DNA from: Cordilura impudica
Lineage: Eukaryota; Arthropoda; Insecta; Diptera; Scathophagidae
DNA length: 64,000 nucleotides
Assembly: GCA_963682025.1 (NCBI GenBank)
Contig: OY821518.1
Location: 227,583,070 to 227,647,069, forward strand
Reading direction: 5' to 3'
Below are positions 56,986-64,000 of the stretch, piece after piece (the first letter of the stretch is position 1; every line of letters begins with the position of its first letter). A program made the translations under genes and the position numbers. The notes under the pieces were generated by a model. That model worked only from the letters and a program-made list of their open reading frames with translations, searched no databases and was not told the DNA's origin.

Positions 56986-57547
56986 TTATTTAATATTAAC
57001 TTTAATAATAATTAACATAGCCTTAAGCACTGATACCCTTAATTGAGTTTTATCTTCGGTCCACAACTTGTTCATCAAAGAAAACACACCTTCAACCGGC
57101 GCATTTGTACCAGGCAAACATAAAATATTTTCAACTATAATTTGAAAATATGCATGGTTTAGGTAATTGATTTTAAAATACTTCCACCCAACGATTTTCC
57201 GTAGAAATATTTTGTTGATTCCATTCATCAATTTTCTGCGATGTTACGTATTTAGATACGAGTGAATATTCATCGAATACTTCCGTATCTTTATTGCAAT
57301 CGATATGTTCTTTTTCGATCAATATATCCCACTGTGGTACTTCTGTTAAATTTGCCCAATTAAGTTTTTCTAAATCTTTGTTATAAACAGTCCATTGCTC
57401 TAAATACTCTCGACTAGTTTTATAAAATTCTTTAGACTTAATTTTCACGAAATTCTCGTCAATATCGGTGTAACCATCTTCTTTTAATTTTTCAAGTAAA
57501 CCACGGACTGAATACGGAAGACAGTGCGTTGTCTCTTTCTGAAACAA
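56986..57547 (-). pseudogene. hAT transposase C-terminal remnant
   Basis: On the minus strand, 57173-57547 encodes CLPYSVRGLLEKLKEDGYTD, WANLTEVPQWDILIE and SQKIDEWNQQN. After a frameshift at about 57180, 56986-57170 continues FKINYLNHAYFQIIVENIL, CLPGTNAPVEGVFSLMNKLW and TEDKTQLRVSVLKAMLIIIK. CLPGTNAPVE(R)VFS is the hAT dimerisation motif of ZMYM/KRAB-type insect elements; the usual Arg is Gly here. The DDE core upstream is missing. Confidence 0.75.
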
Positions 57548-58060
57548 ATTCCCTTTAAATTTGTTAATTTTCCTTGCTGCTTCAATTTTTTGGCAATTTA
57601 TATATTACAAGTGTCTACAGTAGCTGAAGAATCCAAGGGAGGCGGACACACAGAAAAAAAAGGTGTGACATTTATAAAAATTATAGTAAAATTTTACAAA
57701 GTTTTGTGGTTATTATACGACTACATAAAATTCACGATAAATTTTGTTTCACCCCGTCAATTTAAATTTTTTTAAGTCTTTTTAGTGTCTAAGCAAATCT
57801 GACTCAATACGATGAAATTGTCTAAAAAAAAAGCGGAAAAAATTTTGGTACCGTGAGGATTGAAAGAGTACAATTTGTGTGTCTGGATGGTACAATAACA
57901 GAAAACATATTTTCCATCCTTGGGTAGGTTAGTTTTTGTTCTGTACTGCACTTTGGTCTCTTCTATATTAAAACTCTTTGATTAAGTACAAAAACTTCAT
58001 TATAAAAAAAAACAATTACTCTATTTTTGTCTCTTGTGTTTCGTAATATATTTATTCATA
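57548..58060. other. AT-rich stretch inside the hAT
   Basis: No further transposase motif recognised. Confidence 0.35.
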
Positions 58061-58428
58061 CTAGCAGATTCCAGCGCTCGAAATTCGAGTGCAATTTCTA
58101 GGCAGCTTTGTTTCTCAACTTAGCCAATTCAGAAACCATCACTTTTATGGTGTATTATTGTGAATGAAGACAACATATTCATTAACAAACACATTAACAA
58201 ATTTAATAAAACACATAGCATATGTATAATTTTATGTATGTGTTAGTAGCAACTGTAAATGCAATTTACTCAAAATAAAGCAAAAAAATTAAAAAATCTA
58301 TAAATCTGTAAATGTACAAAATGGCTAAAAGGAAATTCCTTTCAAATAATATACGTTTGGTAAAAATCGGGATAAAACGATAGAACAAAACATCGGTCAC
58401 AAGAAATCGCCTAGCCTATTAATATAGA
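58061..58428 (-). mobile_element. Heli-1 copy (368 bp), complete
   Basis: Minus strand begins TCTATATTAATAGGC after A and ends hairpin CTCGAATTTCGAG, GGAATCTGCTAG before T. Confidence 0.9.
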
Positions 58429-58491
58429 TTTATTCATATTCTGCAACAAAGAGAGAAAAGATGATTTTTGTATTGCTGCATTTCAGGTTAA

Positions 58492-59028
58492 AGGCCTGTA
58501 CGCAGCTTGCTAAGGAATCAAAAACTTCATATAAAAAAACGCTTCAGAAATGCTTAAGGAATTTTTCTGTCAAAAAATTTCTGTTGATAGTCCGCAGCTT
58601 TTTAAAAAAGTAGTATTGTTTTTACTACTTTTTTTTGACGTAAATGAACTTAGGCAACCCAGGCTATGAGCAGGAATATCAAATTTTTCGTTCTTTCTGA
58701 AAGGAATTTTGACAGGAGAGGTAAGCATAAACAAAGTGTAATATGCTAAAAAATAAAAGTTATTTTTCAGTTGCAAACCTGGGAAAAAACGAACAAAATT
58801 CGGCAAAAAAAAACAAGCGGATGGGTAATTTTGATACTGAGCTTAAAAAGCGTTTAGCAGGCCAAATAAAGCAGAACCGAATTTGTTTTCAATTTCACAA
58901 TTCTTAATAATTGATAGAAAACAGCTGATTTCTAGCGTTGCACTGAAAGGTACTTTTGTCCATTTTTTTTCTTTAAGAAATATATGAAAATTTTCTGTTA
59001 AGATTCCTTAACAAGCTGCGTACAGCTC
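58492..59028. mobile_element. 537-bp MITE flanked by TTAA
   Basis: Ends AGGCCTGTACGCAGCTTG (58492) and, from the complement of 59028, GAGCTGTACGCAGCTTG then TTAAGGAATC: inverted repeats of about 28 bp. TTAA is present on both sides (58488-58491, 59029-59032). The ends do not show piggyBac CCC/GGG, so a 3-bp TTA/TAA (PIF/Harbinger) reading is also possible. No coding capacity. Confidence 0.75.
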
Positions 59029-59464
59029 TTAACCAAGCAAATTTATAGAACTGCAATTTCTATTTTTTGCAGTGTTTTTTTTTTTTTTTTGTTTTTGTTT
59101 TATTTTGATTATTAGTAAAAGTAAAACGCAACGTATTCTTATTTTTAGAGGGGGTTAAATGTTTTATTTTTTGCTTTTTTGAATCAACCAAATTCATAAG
59201 ATATTCAGTTAAATCGTTTTAAATATTTTTTAAATGAAATTATTCTTCAGCTGACTTGTGATGTATTTTAACATACATATATTAAAAAAAAAAACTATCT
59301 TTCACGAATTTGAAGATTTGTTCTTACATTTTTGAACAAATCAACTATCTCTTTTTTCGAATTTCTGAAAACGGGACATTTTTGCGTCCCCGAGTTGTTG
59401 TCGGGGACAACGGGACAAAGTAGCTGAAAACGGGACGTATGTTCACGTTATATATACCATACTT

Positions 59465-59560
59465 TGGTACCTGAATTTTTCATACATGCAGCACGTCTTT
59501 GGAATGATTTACCTTCTATAATTAAAGGAATCAGCAACAGCTCATTTTTCAAAAAAAAAA
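59465..59560 (+). pseudogene. Scrap of a non-LTR ORF2 C-terminus
   Basis: FIHAARLWNDLPSIIKGISN then SSFFKKK matches the WN.LP segment near the end of the ORF2 at 41986-44841. Less than 100 bp remain. Confidence 0.55.
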
Positions 59561-59693
59561 AATAAATTACAACAATACATTTAGAAAGTTTTTATTTTTT
59601 ACAATACATACATACATATATACTAACTTACTGTTAACAAATATATATTGAAAATTTTTTACTATATACTTTTCATTTGCTTTTTAAATTCTA
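59561..59693. other. Short AT-rich link
   Basis: Nothing recognised. Confidence 0.3.
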
Positions 59694-60031
59694 CTAGCAG
59701 ATTCGAGTGCAATTTCTAGGCAGCTTTATTTTTCAACTTAGCCAATTCACAAACCAACGCTTTTATGGTTTATTATTATTGTGAATGAAAATAACAGACT
59801 CATTATCAAACACATTAACAAATTTAATAAAACACATATAGCATATGTATAATTTTATGTATGTGTTAGTAGCAACTTTAAATGCAATTTACTCAAATTA
59901 AATGAAAAAATATAAAAATCTGTAAATCTGCAAAATGGTAAAAAATAATAATATACGTGGTCAAAATCGGGATAAAATGGTAGAACAAAACATCGGTCAC
60001 AAGAAATCGCCTTGCCTATTAATATTATAGA
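59694..60031 (-). mobile_element. Heli-1 copy (338 bp)
   Basis: Minus strand TCTATAATATTAATAGGC after A; ends CTGCTAG before T. The hairpin arm is partly deleted (AGATTCGAGTGC). It lies 20 bp from a DINE-A. Confidence 0.88.
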
Positions 60032-60050
60032 TATGCTTTTTATACCCTAT

Positions 60051-60834
60051 ACCACTATGTGGTTTGGGTATCATTACTTTGTGCTGCTGTTTGTAACTAC
60101 CAAATATATTTGACCTAGACCCATCTTTTATTATACCAATCGACTCAGAATCACTTTCTGAGTCGTTCTAGCGATGTCCACCCGTCCGTCCGTCTGTGTG
60201 TCCATGTAAACCTTGTAATCAAACTACAGGTCGCAAATATGAATATATTTTGATAAAATTTCGTATTTAAGCTTTTACCAGCTATAGGATGAACGCTATT
60301 GAAATTGTTGAAAATAGGTCTATGTTCGGACCTAGTCCCCATACAAATGACCCCCATGAAATCGACATAAATTGCCATAGAATCCAAATTATCATATAGA
60401 TCTCAGTCAAATTGGGTTTGTATGTGTTTACTATATCAATTAATCAGTAATCTAAAAACAATCCCTATAGGACAATTCTTAGTCATAGGCCCCATATAAA
60501 GCTGCTTTCCGGTCTTCACTTAAATCTATCACAAACCAAAAATATTCCACAAATTTTTCTCAAATTTCGTTTGTATATATTTTTTCCAAATATAAGTGAC
60601 TTCACCAAATATGGTCAGGATCGGTCAATTTTTCGACCCAGTCCCCATATAAATATAGGACCCGATATAAACTTTTTTATATCTGCAGCCAAAAAAATTA
60701 ATAACAATGCCACTCAAATTTGGTTTATGCTTATTTTCTATATCCAATTAGTTGGACCGAACAGATAGGGTCTCTGAACCATGGTATAGGGTATCGTATA
60801 GTCGGTCTAGACCGATTATAATTTCTTACTTGTT
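60051..60834 (+). mobile_element. DINE-A copy, full length
   Basis: TATACCCTATACCACTATGT to GTATAGGGTATCGTATAGTC, GTCGGTCTAGACCGAT and TTACTTGTT. Core CCGTCCGTCCGTCTGTGTG at 60182-60200. A good reference copy. Confidence 0.88.
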
Positions 60835-60945
60835 TAATATTGTCACAGTAATTTCAAACTGCAACTAACGTATTGAAACCTGTTCTGGTTTGAAGAACAG
60901 GATACCAAATTTAAATAAATAAATAAATAAAAAAATTTTAAAAAA
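60835..60945. repeat. (AAAT)n-tailed fragment
   Basis: GGTTTGAAGAACAGGATACC then AAATAAATAAATAAATAAAA looks like a non-LTR 3' tail. Confidence 0.4.
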
Positions 60946-61404
60946 ACCAAATTTGAGAAAACTCTGTGCAACTTTTTTGTTTTTTTTTGGCCATTTAAAT
61001 GAAGGTAGGGAATCAGATTTATTTAAGGGCTATAACTAAGAATTGTCGTATAGGGATAAGTTTTGGACTACTGATTACTGAATACAATAAACATACACAA
61101 ACCCAATTTGAACGAGATCTATATGATAATTTATGGCTAATGACAATTTAAGTCGATCTCATAGGATTCATTTGTATGGGGCCAAGGGCTGAACATGCAC
61201 CGATCTTCATCAATTTCAATGGCGTTCGAAGCTCATAGATAGATAGAAGCTCATATGCCAAATTTCATCAAAATATGTTCATATTTGCGTCCTGTAGTTT
61301 GATTACAGGTTTACATGGACAGACAGACGTACGAACGGCCATCGCTAAATCGACTCAGGAAGTGAAGTTGAGTCAATCGGTATAATAAAAGGTCAAATAT
61401 TTTT
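60946..61404 (-). mobile_element. DINE-A fragment, both ends missing
   Basis: AAACCAAATTTGAGAAAACT through GGACAGACAGACGTACGAAC and ATCGCTAAATCGACTCAGG to GGTCAAATATTTTTGG. It meets the hAT right end. Confidence 0.75.
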
Positions 61405-61674
61405 GGCGTTAAGGTGCCTTAAAAAGGCGTCAAATGAGAAAAATTCGCTTTTTGGTTAGTTAAAAAGCGCGAAATCTAGAGCGAAAAACGCTGAGTTGTC
61501 ATCGCTGTCACACAAGCAGTGGTACGCACCGACATCGTCAAAGAATACATGGCACATACAAAAAACGAATTCGTTGTGGCAACCGAATCTGTTGCCAACC
61601 GAATTTTGATAACCACATGTACTATCACATTATTCTGTAGTGACTACCAAATAATATTTTCAAAATAAGCGTAA

Positions 61675-61927
61675 AGGTGCATTCAGACTACGCAAATATT
61701 TGACCAAATAAACGTAACCCCTAATTTTATGAAAGTTTTATTCAATCTTACATGATATATAAAACACAAAATTAAGTTATGTTTTATTACATTAGTAATA
61801 TTTAATATATATAACTATATTCTATATTATATATTGTATAACTTAATGAAAATTATACAAGGAAAATTATACATTATTTAGGGGTTACGTTTATTTGGTC
61901 AAATATTTGCGTAGTCTGAACGCACCT
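61675..61927. mobile_element. 253-bp MITE with 50-bp TIRs and TAA duplication
   Basis: AGGTGCATTCAGACTACGCA onward is repeated inverted at the right end with one mismatch in 50. TAA precedes (61672-61674) and follows (61928-61930). PIF/Harbinger-type by the 3-bp TAA. The interior is non-coding and AT-rich. Confidence 0.9.
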
Positions 61928-61930
61928 TAA

Positions 61931-62719
61931 GTAGTTTAAGGCAACTGATGTTGTAGGTAATTCGATTGTACAAATTGTTGAATTTTGTTCATACAATTGA
62001 CTTTAGATTTTATTTATTGATAATTCCCACCATTTATTTGGGTGCCCCAATGCACAATTATAACTGCACTTTAAAATAACGTTAAATATTTTGTATTTAT
62101 TTTACAGCCATAATTTAAATATAAATAAGGTAAAAATATCTTAAATCTTGACCCGAATAACTACTTGCTGGACTTTTTGTACTAGTAGATGATAAATGAG
62201 AATTCGTTCGATCCTGTTTTTAGATTTATCACGGGTGTTAATGCATATAAGAGAATGGACAATGCAATTTATTTTCCGAAGCAGATGATACGAAGAGACG
62301 GATGAATGAGAAGAAATATTATGATGGTGATTATTCGTTAAAGAGTTGTAAACTCGTTGGTGGTTGTCTTTGTTCATGTTGCACGAGTTGTTGTTTTTGT
62401 GAAAAGGTGATCCTTAATGCGTCCTGGTGTTGCTATATGCAAAGTGGATATTAAAGTTGATATTTGTTGTAGAATCGGCACCGATTAAAATTTAAAATTA
62501 TTCTTTCTTTATACATACATAGATCTATATTTTGTGCTGCTAATTTTCGTATCACCAAAAAACGGGACGGATATGAAAACATTATGTTCGTCATTCTTGT
62601 CTAGTATCATAATGGATTTTATAATTTTTATTTTTTCTTTATTTGGAATTTTCAAATTGAATTTTTATTTTTATTTTTGTTTTATATGTAACTAGACGTA
62701 ACCAAGTGTGCTTCGCTAC
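61931..62719. other. Unassigned stretch, possible exon
   Basis: On the minus strand, CTAAAAACAG at about 62222 precedes an open segment reading RTNSHLSSTSTKSPASSYSG (about 62218-62159), which could be a host exon. A second frame is open from 62377 to 62141. Neither is strong enough to call a gene. Confidence 0.25.
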
Positions 62720-62985
62720 CGTCTACCTCTCTCCACCGCAACGTAATGAAGGGGCTCACGCAAATTCCCAAATCTGTCACTATTACAGTACTCCAGATGT
62801 ATGACATTTATTACTTACTTTGTATGGGGGTGCCACGCCCCTTTATCTGATCCCTCCCATTTTTTGTCTGACTGCACACGTTAATAATAGATGACTTAAG
62901 ACAAAGTTGCAAAGCCGTCTCTGTCATAGTACTCGATATATATGATATTGAGTAATTACTTTGTATGCGATTTCAGGCATAGCTA
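62720..62985 (-). repeat. Dispersed repeat, reverse copy
   Basis: The complement contains ACAAAGTAATTACTCAATAT, ATCGAGTACTATGAC and GTCATCTATTATTAACGTG, matching the units at 26600-26975. Confidence 0.6.
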
Positions 62986-63780
62986 CTAGCATTAATATGT
63001 ATTTTATTTAACACAAGGCAACAAAAACGAAAAAATTTTATACCAATCAAAAACCACTATACAATATTGATGTATTGTGGTTCCAGTAGTACAAATGTGG
63101 TCCAAATTAATAATTCTATGGAGAGGTTTTTTTTAATTTTTAAGTAAAATTTTAAATTTTTTTAGACGTTTCTCCACATAATTACTGATAATTCAAAAGG
63201 GTTAGCCCGATATTATTAAAATAAACTTAGAAAAATTTAGATTTACATAACCTTTAATCCGTTTATATATTGAGTTTCAATCGGCTCAGTAGTTTCGGAG
63301 TTATAATAAAAAATTGAAGCAAAAAACATATTTTTTACGTGAAAATATAAAATTTTATGTTTTAATAAAATCATAAAAAATCGGAAACTGCATAAATTGT
63401 TCGGATTTATTACTTTCTCGCAAAGCCACATGTAATAGAAACAAAATGAGATATATGTCATAAAAATCGATTGATTCTTTTCGAATTTATTCACAATTAA
63501 GTGAATTCGTTCATTTTCACATAATTTTAGTATTTTGTTTGATGTACATAAAAATGAGTTGTTAGCCCGAATCAACCCAGAACATTTTTTTCGATTTTTT
63601 CAGAAAAATTTCATAGGGCGGCTACATAGATATCTGGACTACAATTGTGCAATTTTTTTCACCTCGGTGTTTTGTATCTCAAGATATAGGGGGTGACCAT
63701 ATGGTCACTTTGGGTACGATTAAGAATAATTGTGTTCGTTCAAACAAGAAAAAATAAAGCAAAATTTTTTACACATTTTT
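62986..63780. other. AT-rich stretch without recognised gene
   Basis: The open frame at 63243-63575 (minus) has no domain or splice context that I recognise. Confidence 0.35.

Positions 63781-63811
<31 letters not shown>
63781..63811. repeat. (TTTA)n microsatellite
   Basis: Seven or more TTTA units adjoining the stop codon of the next feature. Confidence 0.9.
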
Positions 63812-63997
63812 TATATCAAATTGGGTTTGAAAATTGACAAAGCATTTGACGCAGACCCCAACATCACATTTTGAGCACTCTGTGCGTCCAACAGAAGTAC
63901 AGTTGTCGGCAACACAACGTCTTCGTTTTGCACATGGGCGAACCAGATTATCTTTTTTATCATATCGCAAAGTTTCTTGTAAAGATTCCTGGATATT
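63809..63997 (-). pseudogene. Cys-rich C-terminus, possibly piggyBac-type
   Basis: Open on the minus strand from the window edge to TAA at 63809: SLQETLRYDKKDNLVRPCAK, RRRCVADNCTSVGRTECSKC, DVGVCVKCFVNFQTQFDI. The spacing of RRRC..C, C..C and VC..CF resembles the Cys-rich domain that ends piggyBac transposases. A TGA codon stands at 63998-64000, so the reading frame does not extend further without a splice or a change. Only this tail is in the window. Confidence 0.4.
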
Positions 63998-64000
63998 TCA

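Larger units (their letters stand above)
56173..61507 (-). mobile_element. Probable hAT element filled with later insertions
   Basis: Left end CAGCGATGCCTACT (56173) and right end, read inward from 61507, CAGCGATGACAACT: 12 of 14 identical and of hAT type. Adjacent octamers ACACACAT and TCACACAA agree at six of eight bases, as for an old duplication. GCGCTAA-type subterminal repeats occur near both ends. A hAT transposase C-terminus lies inside in a fitting orientation. Two Heli-1, a MITE, DINE-A copies and a non-LTR scrap lie within. Confidence 0.5.

Noticed and set aside
62141..62377. Minus-strand frame or exon ending SSYSGQDL
   Set aside because: Two alternative frames compete, and no partner exon or start could be found.
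63243..63575. 110-codon minus-strand frame
   Set aside because: AT-rich composition gives Phe/Ile/Asn/Lys-rich translation without motifs.
1..64000. tRNA, rRNA or CRISPR loci
   Set aside because: No cloverleaf with A/B boxes, no rRNA-like block and no regularly spaced repeat-spacer array was seen by eye; a covariance-model scan would settle tRNAs.

Overview
The window is AT-rich nuclear DNA from a higher fly (Brachycera). The basis is the short GT-AG introns, the dense load of fly-type transposons (Transib, Tc1, mariner, pogo, hAT, Helitron, DINE-1-like elements, CR1/jockey-type non-LTR) and the GTCCGTC-bearing subterminal-inverted-repeat elements that resemble Drosophila DINE-1/INE-1. The species cannot be read from the sequence. 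Only one clear host gene is visible: a three-exon gene for a small secreted protein (1262-1876, minus). Nearly everything else is mobile DNA in various stages of decay, much of it nested.

Three dispersed families recur, and I use my own labels for them. DINE-A is about 0.75-0.85 kb and runs from TATACCCTATACCA to TTACTTGTT, with an inverted copy of the first motif near the end and a terminal palindrome. DINE-B has the same architecture with different sequence, from TACCCTCCACC to TTACTTGTT, 2.5-3.3 kb in the two full copies. Heli-1 is about 370 bp and is a non-autonomous Helitron: TC at the 5' end, a small hairpin then CTAG at the 3' end, always inserted between A and T.

Layout: 0-5.5 kb holds a hAT-like remnant, the host gene and a DINE-A copy. 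6653-10329 is a complete Transib (RAG1-related) transposon with heptamer-like CACAGTG termini, 37-bp inverted repeats and a CGCCG target duplication. 10.7-12 kb holds a pogo/Tigger-type transposase split by DINE fragments. 12.3-16.4 kb holds DINE-A copies, including a Heli-1 inside DINE-A inside DINE-B nest. 17-26 kb holds two decayed copies of one Tc1 family; the second surrounds a 3-kb 21-bp satellite and a DINE-A. 27-31.7 kb holds tandem DINE-A copies and a DINE-B. 32.2-33 kb is a reverse transcriptase remnant. 33.35-36.15 kb is a terminal-inverted-repeat transposon of an arthropod protein family I recognise but cannot name. 37.2-38 kb is a mariner. 38726-41360 is a long-inverted-repeat element with an exact 8-bp duplication and a spliced gene of unknown family. 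41.7-44.85 kb is a 5'-truncated but open non-LTR retrotransposon. 45.1-50.1 kb holds DINE-B plus three DINE-A copies. 52.1-53.6 kb is a second, wrecked Transib with a 120-bp hairpin. 56.2-61.5 kb is a probable hAT filled with insertions. 61.7-61.9 kb is a young TAA-flanked MITE.

No operon or pathway links these genes. The biology is that of a transposon-rich region whose insertions record their relative order. The most notable items are the two RAG1/Transib copies, the orphan long-TIR element and the Helitron nest whose empty site can be read from sister copies.
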